Part shown: positions 41,689-50,963 of the stretch, one piece after another | Position numbering within the stretch: the first letter of the stretch is position 1 | Layout: every line of letters starts with the position of its first letter | Origin: Ancrocorticia sp047501485 | GTDB lineage: Bacteria; Actinomycetota; Actinomycetes; Actinomycetales; Actinomycetaceae | NCBI GenBank assembly: GCA_047501485.1 | Contig: JAZDRN010000004.1 | Location: forward strand, 124,001-188,000 | Reading direction: 5' to 3' | Length of the DNA: 64,000 nucleotides | Translations under genes and position numbers: made by a program | Notes under the pieces: model-generated | The model's database searches: none | Told to the model about the DNA's origin: nothing | What the model saw: the letters and a program-made list of their open reading frames with translations, nothing else

Positions 41689-42153
41689 ATGCATTGCCCG
41701 TTCTGCCGTAATCCAGATTCACGCGTCATCGATTCGCGCACCGCGGACGACGGCTCAGCCATCCGTCGGCGGCGCGAATGCCCGAACTGCAAGCGCCGTT
41801 TCTCGACGATGGAGACGGCCAGCCTCATCGTCGTGAAACGTTCCGGTCTCACGGAGCCCTTCTCGCGCGAGAAGATCATCTCAGGTGTCGGCAAGGCCTG
41901 CCAGGGCCGCCCCGTGGGGGAGGACGACATCGCCCGGCTCGCGCAACAGGTCGAGGAAGCCGTGCGCTCCACCGGCAGTTCGCAGATCGAGGCGAACGAG
42001 ATCGGACGGGCCATCCTCGATCCGCTCCGCGAGCTGGACCACATCGCCTATCTGCGTTTCGCCTCGGTCTATTCGAACTTCGAAACACTCGACGACTTCG
42101 AGAAGGCCATCGCCGCCCTCAGGGAGCAGGAGGACATCCCGCCGGCTTCCTGA
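41689..42153 (+). CDS. nrdR: Transcriptional repressor NrdR
   Basis: ATP/dATP-sensing repressor of ribonucleotide reductase genes. 154 residues. N-terminal zinc ribbon with Cys3, Cys6, Cys31 and Cys34 (MHCPFC, ECPNCKRRF), then an ATP-cone domain (VVKRSGLTEPFSREKIISGV, IAYLRFASVYSNF). In many actinobacteria nrdR directly follows the LysM gene next to lexA; here 6 kb of pilus genes lie between. Its stop is 8 nt from the end of the convergent ligase gene. Confidence 0.97.
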   Translation: MHCPFCRNPDSRVIDSRTADDGSAIRRRRECPNCKRRFSTMETASLIVVKRSGLTEPFSREKIISGVGKACQGRPVGEDDIARLAQQVEEAVRSTGSSQIEANEIGRAILDPLRELDHIAYLRFASVYSNFETLDDFEKAIAALREQEDIPPAS

Positions 42154-42161
42154 GCTCCGGG

Positions 42162-44141
42162 TCAGTCCTGCTCGCCATCCTTCTTGCTGCGCGAGAGCCA
42201 GGCATTGAATGCTTCCAGGCTGAATCCTGCTCCGCGCATCTCCTCCTGGGGGTCCTTGCCGGACTCCGATCCGGTGTTGAAGCGTTCGCGCAGCTGCTCC
42301 GTCGAATGCCCCAGAGAGGTGAGCCATTCCTGCAGCTGTTCGCGGGTCGCATTGTACTGCTCCTGCATGGAGGCGACGAAGGCCTCCCAGCGGTCGGAGG
42401 CGGCCTCGGTGGTGCTGCTGGCCTTCTCCCGCCATTGCCCGGCGATCAGCTCGAAGCCGGCCAGCTGTTCGCGCACGGAACGGCGCATAACCTTGCCGAT
42501 CTGAGAGCGTGGTAGATCTTCGAGAACGGCGATCGATTTCGGAAGGGCATAGTGCGAGAGTTTGTCGTAGGCCCACCGTCGCACCATGTCGAGATCCACG
42601 GTGGAGCCGGGCTCCAACACCAGTGCCGCCACCACCGATTCGCCGCGTGTGGCGTCCGGCATTCCCACGACGGCCACGTCGCGAACACCGGGCATGGCCT
42701 TGAGGACTTCCTCCACCTGAGAAGGATAGATGTTGAACCCGCCCTGGATGATCAGCTCCTTGGCGCGGTCGGCCATGACGAGGAAGCCGTCGTCCCAACG
42801 TCCAAGATCGCCGGTGCGCAACCAGCCGTCGTGAAGCACCTTCTCGGTCTCCTCCGGGTCTCCAAGGTACCCCGCGAAAACCTGCGGTCCGCGTACGAGG
42901 ATCTCGCCGACGCCGTCGGCATCCTTCTCCGGGTTCTCCGGGTCAGCGATTCGCACCTGCGTGGAGGGGAAGGGGACGCCGAGGGTCGATGGGCGCCGCT
43001 CGCTGGAAACCGGGGAGCCCGCGATGACGGGGCTCGCCTCGGACATGCCGTATCCCTCGATGATGAACCCTCCCGTCTCCTCTTCCCAGTCGGCGGCGAG
43101 TGCGGGGTCCAGGGGCATCGCACCCGAGAAACTCCACTTGATCGAGGTCAGGTCAGCCTCTTTCCCGGCATCGCGTTCGATCCTGGCCTGCGCCAGGATA
43201 CGCGAGAACATCGGCGCCACGCCGGGGAATAAGGTGATCGGGCGGCGCTTTTGCGCCGCGAGCAACGCGGGTACGTCGAAGTTCGGGAGGATGACGAGGG
43301 TGGTGGCCCGGGCGATGCCAACTCCCAGGATGGTCTCCAGCCCGAATGCGTGGAAGAACGGCAGCACTCCCGCACAGGTGTCCTGACCGTACTCGACGCC
43401 CTTGATCCACAGTGAGGTCTGGGAGACGTTCGACATGATGTTGCGGTGTGTCAGCTGCACCGCCTTCGGGACTCCGGTGGTTCCCCCGGTGTGAATGAGG
43501 ATCGCGACGTCATCGAGCGCGGGAGGTACCAGTTCCGTGTCGCGCGGTAGCGGGGTCGCTTTGCGCACGGCCCGGTCGAAGGAGAGGATCCCCTCCGGGA
43601 CATTGCCGCGAATCTTCGCGCGCTGCTCGCGCGCCGCCTTGACCGGCAACCTGAGGAGCAGGCGGGAGCTGGGCGGGAGTGCCGCGGCCATGTTGACTGA
43701 CAGGTACGTACGGCCCCGGAAGTCGCCGTCGGCAGTGAGCTTCTCCAGGGTCTGCTCCCAGGCGATGACGACGACGGCGCCGTGGCGCTCCAGCTGTTCG
43801 TTCAGTTCCTCCGCCGGGGCGAGCGGGTTGTGCTCCGCCACCGTCGCACCCAGTGAGAGCACCGCGTAGAATGCCACGATGTGCTGGGGACAGTTGGGCA
43901 TGATGAGAGCGACGACGTCGCCCTTGCGGACGCCGCAACGATACAGGGCGGACTGTGCGCGACGCACCGAGTGCCGCAGCTCCCGGTAGGTGAAGGTGCG
44001 GCCTAGGAAATCGACGGCGATACGTTCGGGCAGGTCTCCTGCCGCCTTGAACAGCAGCGTGTCCATGGTGTCGGTGACCGGCTCGATCTCCGCGGGAACC
44101 CCGGGGGCATAGTGGGGGCGCTCCGGCGTCTTGTGATCCAT
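42162..44141 (-). CDS. Long-chain fatty acyl-CoA ligase (AMP-forming) family
   Basis: 659 residues from ATG 44141, preceded by AGGAGAGGAT; the frame is open to 44177. ANL superfamily: phosphate loop IHTGGTTGVPKAVQLTH, A5-type EGYGMSEASP, the hinge LRTGDLGRWDDGFLVMADRAKELI, and the catalytic Lys region RSQIGKVMRR. It activates a carboxylic acid, probably a fatty acid, as adenylate and then CoA thioester. After the normal end (~residue 570) there is an extra ~90-residue helical, charged C-terminal extension of unknown role. Membrane association is likely. Confidence 0.88.
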   Translation of the reverse strand: MDHKTPERPHYAPGVPAEIEPVTDTMDTLLFKAAGDLPERIAVDFLGRTFTYRELRHSVRRAQSALYRCGVRKGDVVALIMPNCPQHIVAFYAVLSLGATVAEHNPLAPAEELNEQLERHGAVVVIAWEQTLEKLTADGDFRGRTYLSVNMAAALPPSSRLLLRLPVKAAREQRAKIRGNVPEGILSFDRAVRKATPLPRDTELVPPALDDVAILIHTGGTTGVPKAVQLTHRNIMSNVSQTSLWIKGVEYGQDTCAGVLPFFHAFGLETILGVGIARATTLVILPNFDVPALLAAQKRRPITLFPGVAPMFSRILAQARIERDAGKEADLTSIKWSFSGAMPLDPALAADWEEETGGFIIEGYGMSEASPVIAGSPVSSERRPSTLGVPFPSTQVRIADPENPEKDADGVGEILVRGPQVFAGYLGDPEETEKVLHDGWLRTGDLGRWDDGFLVMADRAKELIIQGGFNIYPSQVEEVLKAMPGVRDVAVVGMPDATRGESVVAALVLEPGSTVDLDMVRRWAYDKLSHYALPKSIAVLEDLPRSQIGKVMRRSVREQLAGFELIAGQWREKASSTTEAASDRWEAFVASMQEQYNATREQLQEWLTSLGHSTEQLRERFNTGSESGKDPQEEMRGAGFSLEAFNAWLSRSKKDGEQD

Positions 44142-44200
44142 CGATATCCTCTCCTGCCTGGTCGATGCCAGGTTCATTTCAACACTGAATCCATTCTAAT

Positions 44201-44240
44201 TGCTGAAAGAGCCGATGGAGTGCTGAAAGAGCCGATGGAG
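44201..44240. repeat. Exact 20-bp tandem duplication
   Basis: TGCTGAAAGAGCCGATGGAG is present twice without spacer (44201-44220, 44221-44240), between serA and the ligase gene. It is non-coding and probably a replication-slippage duplication; it lies in the ligase promoter region. Confidence 0.95.
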
Positions 44241-44252
44241 GACGCGGGGTGC

Positions 44253-45464
44253 TCAGTATTCGCGCTTGAGCACCCGCAGGCGGATGTTCTGCTTGGACAG
44301 CGAGAGCAGTTCCACGGCACCTGCCGGAAGCTCACCGGAGATGTCTGTGACCATGTAACCGATCTCGCCCTCCGTTGCCAGGATCTGCGCGTTGATGTTC
44401 GCGCCGGCGTTGGCGAAGATCTGGTTGACTCGCGCCAGGGCGCCGGGCGTGTTCTCGTGTATCCAGGCGATGCGGTAGAGAGAGCTCGCTGAGGGGCTGG
44501 ACTCGATGTTCGGGATGTTGACGGACAACTCGGTGTTGCCCTTCCGCAGATAGTCCATCATCTTGCCGGAGACGAAGTACCCGATGGATTCCTGCGCCTC
44601 CAGGGTGGAGCCGCCGATGTGCGGGGTGAGCAGCACGTTGGGGAACTGGATGAGGGGCGAGTCGAAGGGATCTCCGTTGGCGTTCGGTTCGTCTGGGAAG
44701 ACGTCGATCCCGGCCCCGGAGATGGAGCCGTCCGCGAGCTTGTCGCACAACGCCTCGATATCCACGATGGAGCCGCGCGAGAGGTTGATGAGGATGGCGC
44801 CGGGCTTCATCTTCTCCATCTCGTCGCGTCCGAAGAAGCCCTTGTTGGCGGCGCGGCCGTCGACGTGCAGCGAGACGATGTCCGCTGCGGCGAGCAACTG
44901 GTCGAGACTGCGCACGCGCTTGGCGTTGCCGATGGCCAGACGTTCGGCGATGTCGAAGAACAGCACGCGCATGCCCATGGCCTCGGCCAGCACGGAGAGC
45001 TGGGTGCCTATCGATCCGTAGCCTACGATCCCGAGCGTCTTGCCGCGGACCTCATGCGCTCCATTGGCCGACTTCTCCCACACGTGACGGTGCAGCGCCT
45101 CGTTCTTCTCCGGTAGATGGCGGGTGAGGGCGATGGCCTCGCCGATGGCCAGCTCCACGACCGATCGGGTGTTCGCATAGGGGGCGTTGAACACGGCCAC
45201 GCCGTTGTCGCTCGCCGCCTGCAGATCGATCTGGTTGGTTCCGATGCAGTAGGCGCCGATGGCCACCAGATCCGGGCACGCCTCGATCACGTCGCGGGTC
45301 ACGCTGGTCTTGGAGCGGATACCCAGTATCTGGACGCCCTCCAGCGCGTCGATGAGGTCCTGCCCTTGGAGGGCGCCGGTCACCCGGACGATCTCATGTC
45401 CGGCCTTGGCGAAGACCTCGTCGGCCGAGGGATGAGGGTTCTCAAGAAGAAGAATACGAGCCAC
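44253..45464 (-). CDS. serA: D-3-phosphoglycerate dehydrogenase
   Basis: First step of serine synthesis: oxidises 3-phosphoglycerate with NAD+. 403 residues, the short E. coli-like class with one C-terminal ACT domain (~330-403: RIAWIHENTPGALARVNQIFANAGANINAQ) rather than the long mycobacterial type. Rossmann motif is GIVGYGSIGTQLSVLAEAMG; catalytic features are the Arg region NLSRGSIVDIEAL and HIGGSTLEAQE with the active-site His. GTG 45464 has CACAGT 6 nt upstream and no Shine-Dalgarno. Confidence 0.96.
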   Translation of the reverse strand: MARILLLENPHPSADEVFAKAGHEIVRVTGALQGQDLIDALEGVQILGIRSKTSVTRDVIEACPDLVAIGAYCIGTNQIDLQAASDNGVAVFNAPYANTRSVVELAIGEAIALTRHLPEKNEALHRHVWEKSANGAHEVRGKTLGIVGYGSIGTQLSVLAEAMGMRVLFFDIAERLAIGNAKRVRSLDQLLAAADIVSLHVDGRAANKGFFGRDEMEKMKPGAILINLSRGSIVDIEALCDKLADGSISGAGIDVFPDEPNANGDPFDSPLIQFPNVLLTPHIGGSTLEAQESIGYFVSGKMMDYLRKGNTELSVNIPNIESSPSASSLYRIAWIHENTPGALARVNQIFANAGANINAQILATEGEIGYMVTDISGELPAGAVELLSLSKQNIRLRVLKREY

Positions 45465-45476
45465 GGATCAACTGTG
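45465..45476 (-). promoter_or_regulatory. Leaderless-type -10 for serA
   Basis: On the minus strand CACAGT (45476-45471), 6-nt spacer, GTG 45464. The first base deviates from TANNNT. Confidence 0.4.
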
Positions 45477-45521
45477 CGCGATATTCACAGCGCAATCAAA
45501 ACGGGCTCGTATGCTGGGACT

Positions 45522-47825
45522 TCAGTCCACGATGCCCGCGGTCTCAAAGTCCTGGCCCGCCTCGCGCATTCCGGCGGGAAGCTTCGCCGCATGCACGACG
45601 TGCAATTGCCTGGTAGGACGGGTCATGGCCACGTAGAGACTGCCAGGCCCCTCGGCGAGGATGTCGGAGGGTTCCAGCAGGACGACGACGTCGTATTCCA
45701 GGCCCTTCGACTGATACGCGCTCACCACATGGATACGCGAGGTGACGTCGTTACCGGAGGGGTCGATCGACCACGGCCGCAACTGCTCGGCGAAGGCGAG
45801 TACATTGCCCGCATGGTCGTGCAGCTGGCCTGGGACGATGACCGCGAGCGTGCCACCGCCCTGCCCGTATTCGACATCGAGGAACTCGCACCAGTGCTTG
45901 ACGGCCCGGACGAGGCCGTCATCGCGGGTCTCGGGAGACTCCTTCTGCAAAGTGAGGCTCCCGGGGAGATCGCGCGCCGCTCTGACGGGGCGGACGGGTG
46001 CGCCTGCCGCGGCCAGCGTGCTCGCCGCGGCATCGAGGATGGTGGCGGGCGTGCGGTAGGAGATCGTGAGAGCCTCCTCGCGAGTCTGAGCGGCCAGCCG
46101 TCCCAGGATCTTCTTCCAGCCGCCGTCGGGCGAGCCCGTGGGCCGCTGATCCAGATCACCCACCACGGTGAAGGACCGCGAGGGGCAGCGTCGGATCAGC
46201 AGCTCCCACTGCATGGGGGAGAGCTCCTGGGCCTCGTCCACCACGATGTGCCCGTACGTCCACTGGCGGTCGGCCGAGGCGCGCTCGGCCAGGGTGACGG
46301 CCGGACCGGAGTCCGTCATCCGCTCGGACATCATCTGGGCGTCGACTATTCCGCCTCCGAGGTTCAGGGCGGACATGGTCTCGGCGACATACCTGGACAG
46401 TTCGGCCTCGCGGGCCTGAGCGGCCGCCTGCTGGTGGCGCTCGAAGTCGTCGGCGAAGGGCCCGAGATGCTCGTAGAGTTCGTCGACGATGGCTATGTCC
46501 GCCGGCGTGAGACCGCCACCCTTGGGGCGATAGAGCGCATCGCGCTCGGCCTCGCTCAGCTCGGGTGCCACCGTCTCCAACAGGTCGGGACGTGCGTAGA
46601 GGCGTTCCAGCAGCTGAGCAGGAGAGGAGGGCAGCCAATGCAGGTTGATCTCCCGGCGGGCATCCACGCTGGCCGCGACGTCCGCAACGATCCACTCGTT
46701 CTCCACGAGGTCCAGCTCCTTGGCATCGGCCACCTGCCGTGCCAGAGCCTCCACCAACTGCCGAGCGTATATGTCACGGGCCTGATTGTGGGTGGTGCCG
46801 GAACGGCGTGCCCTGCGCTGAGCCGCATCGACATCCTCCGGTGTGAGTCGCACCTTCTCCGAGTCGATGCGCATTGCGACGCTCTCTGCCAGGGGACGCT
46901 GCAGGATCTGACGCACGCTTCGCTTGGCGATCTCGCGCCAGAGGAGACGTCCCTTGATCTCCGCTACGTCAGGGGGTTCCTGCGCTGTCGCCTCGACGCC
47001 GGGAACGAGCCCTCCGAGAGTGCTGGAGACCACGTCGGATTCGCCGAGGGACGGCAGAACCTGATCGATGTAGCGCAGGAACACAGGGGAAGGACCCACG
47101 ATCAGGACTCCCGAACGTGAGAGACGCTCTCGCTGGCTGTAGAGCAGGAAGGCCGCCCGGTGCAGGGCGACCGCCGTCTTTCCGGTGCCGGGCCCGCCCT
47201 GTACCACGAGCACGCCGCGCGAGTCTGCGCGGATGATCGTGTCCTGCTCGGCTTGGATCGTCGCGACGATGTCGCTCATCTTTCCGTCTCGCGCCTGGCT
47301 CATCGCCGACATGAGTGCGCCCTCGCCCGTCAGGTTCAGATCGTTGTCGCGCGGGGCGTTCGAGTCGAGTAACTCGTCCTCGACCCCGGTGACCTCGCGG
47401 AAACGAGTCTGGATGTGCCGGCGTCGTACGACGTCCCCCGGCTGTGCCGCGGTGGCCTGGTAGAAGGGCTCCGCTTGCGGGGCCCGCCAATCCAGCAGGA
47501 TGATCTCCTGTGATTCGTCCTTGAGGCCGATACGGCCGATGTGCTCGGTGTTCCCGTCGTTGAAGTCGAGACGGCCGAGGACGAGCCGGTTCTCCACGTT
47601 ACGCAGGCGAATGAGATTGTCCTCGTAGTGCACCGCGAACGAGTCGCGCTCGCTGCGCCCGCCCGCGCTCTCGATGTCGTTGCGCGCCCGCACCCCCCGC
47701 AGCCGGGCCTCGTAACCCTCGCGTTGGCGATCCAATGCCCTGTATGAGGTGTCGACGTGCTGCTGCTCCTGAGCAATCGCACGTTCTCGCGGTGTCGCCT
47801 TGGCATCGGACTTGGCGTCAGACAA
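45522..47825 (-). CDS. UvrD/HelD-like superfamily 1 helicase
   Basis: A 767-residue ATPase of the HelD class, which in Gram-positives removes RNA polymerase from DNA and recycles it. A long charged coiled-coil N-terminal arm (REGYEARLRGVRARNDIE) precedes the motor. Walker A is GGPGTGKTAVALHR (~residue 210); Walker B is HIVVDEAQELSPMQWELL. Later motifs include TVVGDLDQRPTG, SYQSKGLEYDVVV-like VSAYQSKGLEYDV and YVAMTRPTRQLHVV. TTG start at 47825 with AGGAGG 7 nt before it. It could also be a DNA repair helicase; the HelD call rests on the N-terminal arm and length. Confidence 0.82.
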   Translation of the reverse strand: MSDAKSDAKATPRERAIAQEQQHVDTSYRALDRQREGYEARLRGVRARNDIESAGGRSERDSFAVHYEDNLIRLRNVENRLVLGRLDFNDGNTEHIGRIGLKDESQEIILLDWRAPQAEPFYQATAAQPGDVVRRRHIQTRFREVTGVEDELLDSNAPRDNDLNLTGEGALMSAMSQARDGKMSDIVATIQAEQDTIIRADSRGVLVVQGGPGTGKTAVALHRAAFLLYSQRERLSRSGVLIVGPSPVFLRYIDQVLPSLGESDVVSSTLGGLVPGVEATAQEPPDVAEIKGRLLWREIAKRSVRQILQRPLAESVAMRIDSEKVRLTPEDVDAAQRRARRSGTTHNQARDIYARQLVEALARQVADAKELDLVENEWIVADVAASVDARREINLHWLPSSPAQLLERLYARPDLLETVAPELSEAERDALYRPKGGGLTPADIAIVDELYEHLGPFADDFERHQQAAAQAREAELSRYVAETMSALNLGGGIVDAQMMSERMTDSGPAVTLAERASADRQWTYGHIVVDEAQELSPMQWELLIRRCPSRSFTVVGDLDQRPTGSPDGGWKKILGRLAAQTREEALTISYRTPATILDAAASTLAAAGAPVRPVRAARDLPGSLTLQKESPETRDDGLVRAVKHWCEFLDVEYGQGGGTLAVIVPGQLHDHAGNVLAFAEQLRPWSIDPSGNDVTSRIHVVSAYQSKGLEYDVVVLLEPSDILAEGPGSLYVAMTRPTRQLHVVHAAKLPAGMREAGQDFETAGIVD

Positions 47826-48146
47826 AGGACTGCCTCCTAGAGATGAAGCACTCCGGTGGCGCCGAACCGTTCGTACCCTTCTCGTGGAAAGGCCGGTGCG
47901 GTACGGGCGAAACGCCGAAGCTGCAAAATGAGGACTGTCTATTATTGTCCGTCCGCCCCCATATTCTCAATCGTGCTCGTCACACGGACGCAAGCGGGAG
48001 TGCGCCCGCGCAGATGATGGGCGGCCGTTTTGCGCCTGCGGTGAACCCGCTGTGAAAAGGACTGCGCCGCTCCGTTTGCCAGGTGGAATGTGACAGGATT
48101 GGGCAGTAGGACAGCGTATGAATTCGCCATAGGGAAGGAGTCGGGC
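47826..48146. promoter_or_regulatory. Divergent intergenic region, HelD-like / PAC2 genes
   Basis: 321 nt between divergent genes. It holds AGGAGG for the minus-strand gene and GGAAGGAG (48133-48140) for the plus-strand gene. Candidate -10 elements (TATGAA near 48117) are weak. No repeat or gene recognised. Confidence 0.4.
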
Positions 48147-49496
48147 ATGGGCAACTACATCTCATTTCCCGAGGATGCTCCACAGCAGAAGATTGAGAAA
48201 CTGATTCTGAATCTGGTGGATCCGGCGACGGATGCGGGCTCCATCGCCCGCCTGATATCCGGTTCTCTGGGTAGCCTCGATAGTGAGGCTGCTGCCAATT
48301 TCGACACCGATCCCCTGATCGACTACCGGGCCCAACGCCCGTGGGTGAACTACCAGAACGGCCGGTTGGCGGGGATCTGGCGCGAGGGGATGGACCTTTC
48401 CGTCGTCAAGGACGTCGAAGGCACCAGCTTCCTGCGTCTGCATGGAACGGAGCCCGATTTTCACTGGGACTCCCTGGTCGCGGACATGCTCGACGTCGTC
48501 GAGCGCTTCGGAGTCCAGTCCATCTACTCATTCACGGCCATCGGCACCCCGACCCCGCACACCCGTCCCGCGGACATGATCGTGCGGACTTCCGAGTCCG
48601 CCTCCGATCAGCAGGTGCTGGAGGCCGACTTCTGGTTCCAGTCCTCCTTCGCCGACTATCTGGAGTACCACGCCTCGCGTCTGGGCATCCCGATGACCAA
48701 CGTCGCCGTCCGCGTGCCCGTCTACCTGGCGAGTCAGCACTACTCGGCCGGCGCTGTCGGTGCCCTGAGCATGGTCGGCAAGCTCGCGGGGCTGCGCTTC
48801 CCCTTGGGCGATCTGCAGCACGACGTGATCATCCAGAACGAGCAACTGACCGCCATCTCGGCCGAGAACGAGGAACTCGCCCGCATCATCGCCGCCTTCG
48901 AGCACGAGTACGACGAGAAGGGGGTGACGCCCGGGTTCGTGACCGCCCCGGAGGATGATTTCTCCGTGCCCTCCGTCGATGAGATCGGCCGGGCCGCAGA
49001 ACAGTTCCTCGCACAGGTCGACATGGCCAACGAGCGAACGCACGTGGAGAACCAGTTCGACCCCCAGGGTCTTATTCGCCGCATCGATGAGATCCGGCGC
49101 TCGCGCATGTGGCGCGAGATGAGCGAGGGCAACGGCTGGTCGGACGGCTCGAACGGCGGGCCCGATCTGGGAAACGGCAATGGCTCCGACCGTGGGGCGC
49201 GCGGCAACGGCCCCGGGACAGGGGGCAGGCCGAAGCCTTCTGCCGAAGGGCCAGCGGCCGCAGAAGAGTCCGGGCAAGATGCGTCCGGGCAGGGCCGGCC
49301 GCCGGCAGCGGAAGAAGACGGAACCTCCGGGAACGCTTCCACGCCGGATATGGGCGCGGGAGGCTTCCGAGGCTCCGAAGGCTTAGAATCGCCCAACGGT
49401 GAGAGTTCGAGTGCAGCGGGCGAGGCCGATGAGAAGCCTCCGCGGCGCCCCCGATGGGGTAAGCACTCGCGGCGATCTGGAACGGATGACGAATAG
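48147..49496 (+). CDS. PAC2 family protein
   Basis: 449 residues from ATG 48147 (GGAAGGAG upstream). Residues ~60-290 match the PAC2 (proteasome assembly chaperone 2) family of actinobacteria: INYRAQRPWVNYQNGRL-like start (DYRAQRPWVNYQNGRL), LHGTEPDFHWDSLV, FGVQSIYSFTAIGTPTPHTRP and a Tyr/His-containing SQHYSAGAVGAL. The last ~110 residues are a Gly/Asn/Ser/Pro low-complexity tail ending in basic residues. No proteasome genes are in the window and the role is not known. The MFS gene follows after 79 nt. Confidence 0.85.
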   Translation: MGNYISFPEDAPQQKIEKLILNLVDPATDAGSIARLISGSLGSLDSEAAANFDTDPLIDYRAQRPWVNYQNGRLAGIWREGMDLSVVKDVEGTSFLRLHGTEPDFHWDSLVADMLDVVERFGVQSIYSFTAIGTPTPHTRPADMIVRTSESASDQQVLEADFWFQSSFADYLEYHASRLGIPMTNVAVRVPVYLASQHYSAGAVGALSMVGKLAGLRFPLGDLQHDVIIQNEQLTAISAENEELARIIAAFEHEYDEKGVTPGFVTAPEDDFSVPSVDEIGRAAEQFLAQVDMANERTHVENQFDPQGLIRRIDEIRRSRMWREMSEGNGWSDGSNGGPDLGNGNGSDRGARGNGPGTGGRPKPSAEGPAAAEESGQDASGQGRPPAAEEDGTSGNASTPDMGAGGFRGSEGLESPNGESSSAAGEADEKPPRRPRWGKHSRRSGTDDE

Positions 49497-49575
49497 GGCG
49501 GTGCGGTAGCTCCTTCTCGTGTTGCGCCGCACCGGTTGACAGGGCGTACCGCACCGGACATCGGAGGGCAAACAC

Positions 49576-50937
49576 GTGAAGGACGCGGGCACGGCTGAAG
49601 CGGCGAAGAACGGGCGGTCGGGCGCTCGCCGTCGCTCCTCTTCGGGGAACGGCCGCAAGGCGCTGACAGTCTGGCTCGCGGCGCAGGCCGTCTACATCAT
49701 CGCCGTCGCCGGACGCTCCAGCTTTGGCGTGGCGGGCCTGCAGGCGATGGATCGCTTCGAGATACCGGCTGCCACGCTGTCCTTGTTCACGGTTGTACAG
49801 CTCGGGGTCTACTCCCTGGCGCAGATACCAGTGGGCATCCTGCTGGACAGGATCGGCGTCCGCAAGGTGATCGCGGGCGGCGCCCTTGTGATGGCCACCG
49901 GACAGATCGCCCTCGGGCTGGCGGATGATCTGACGCTCGCTCTGAGCGCACGAATCCTTATCGGCCTTGGTGACGCCGCGGCATTCACCTCGGTGATACG
50001 CCTGATTCCTGCCTGGTTCACCCCCGGGGCGGCGTCCATGATGACGCAGCTGACCGGAGTGACAGGCCAGCTGGGCCAGGTCATCTCATCCTTTCCGTTC
50101 GCGTGGGCGTTGCGCGAGTACGGTTGGCAGAGTGCTTTTATCGCACTCGGTGCCGCCGGGGTGCTTGCGGGCCTGCTCGCCTGGGTGGGAGTGCGCGACT
50201 GGCCGGTCCGAAGGAAGCGGCAGGAGACGCCCGACGTCGCCGCGGAGATCCCGAGCCTGATATCCACCGTCAAGGAGCCCGGGGCCTGGTTGGGTTTCTG
50301 GACCCACTACGTCGGGGGATTCCCGGCCATGGTGTTCATGCTGATCTGGGGTGTGCCCTTCCTGCAGATCGCGAACGGCATGAGCGCGGGGCTGGCCGCG
50401 GGAATCATCGTTATCCAACCGCTTGCGGGAATCGTTACCGGACCGCTGATCGGAAGGTTGACGGGGCTGCATCCCCTGCGCCGTACCTGGCTCGTGTACA
50501 CGGCGGCCGTGCTGACGATCGTGGCCTGGTTGCCCTTGCTACTGCGGGATGGGCCGGCTCCACTGTGGGTGATCATCGTCTTGCTGTGCGTGCTCTCGCT
50601 TTCCGCCTCCGCATCCGCCATCGCCTTCGACTTCGTGCGCACCTCGGTGCATCCGGCTCGGGCCGGGATCGCCAACGGGCTGGCCAACATGGGCGGGTTC
50701 TCCGCGACCCTGCTGACGGCGTGGATCATCGGCCTGGCGCTGGATCGTTTTGCCACGAACGATATCTACACGGCCGGGGACTACCGTGCGGCGATGGCCC
50801 TGCAGGGGGCGGTCATGGCGGTCGGTCTTGCGGGCGTCGCTCTATCGAAGCGCGCCACCCGGCGACGTATGGCCGAGCGGGGAACCGTGGTCCCACCGAT
50901 CCGCGATGTCATCAAGAGATACCGCGACGGCCAGTAG
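49576..50937 (+). CDS. MFS transporter
   Basis: A 453-residue major facilitator with about 12 predicted helices. Loop 2-3 signature is seen as GILLDRIGVRKVIAGG. It begins with a basic cytosolic stretch and ends with a basic tail. GTG 49576 has GGAGGGC upstream. Helix 4-5 includes MMTQLTGVTGQLGQVISSFPFAWALR, typical of the nitrate/nitrite- or metabolite-type MFS proteins found in actinobacteria. Substrate unknown. The convergent neighbour ends 26 nt downstream. Confidence 0.88.
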   Translation: MKDAGTAEAAKNGRSGARRRSSSGNGRKALTVWLAAQAVYIIAVAGRSSFGVAGLQAMDRFEIPAATLSLFTVVQLGVYSLAQIPVGILLDRIGVRKVIAGGALVMATGQIALGLADDLTLALSARILIGLGDAAAFTSVIRLIPAWFTPGAASMMTQLTGVTGQLGQVISSFPFAWALREYGWQSAFIALGAAGVLAGLLAWVGVRDWPVRRKRQETPDVAAEIPSLISTVKEPGAWLGFWTHYVGGFPAMVFMLIWGVPFLQIANGMSAGLAAGIIVIQPLAGIVTGPLIGRLTGLHPLRRTWLVYTAAVLTIVAWLPLLLRDGPAPLWVIIVLLCVLSLSASASAIAFDFVRTSVHPARAGIANGLANMGGFSATLLTAWIIGLALDRFATNDIYTAGDYRAAMALQGAVMAVGLAGVALSKRATRRRMAERGTVVPPIRDVIKRYRDGQ

Positions 50938-50963
50938 CCGGCGGATGCTCCAACCATTCGCGT

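Noticed and set aside
45117..47120. A 667-codon plus-strand frame opposite serA and the HelD-like gene
   Set aside because: It spans two well-supported minus-strand genes, has no recognisable domain and no ribosome binding site.
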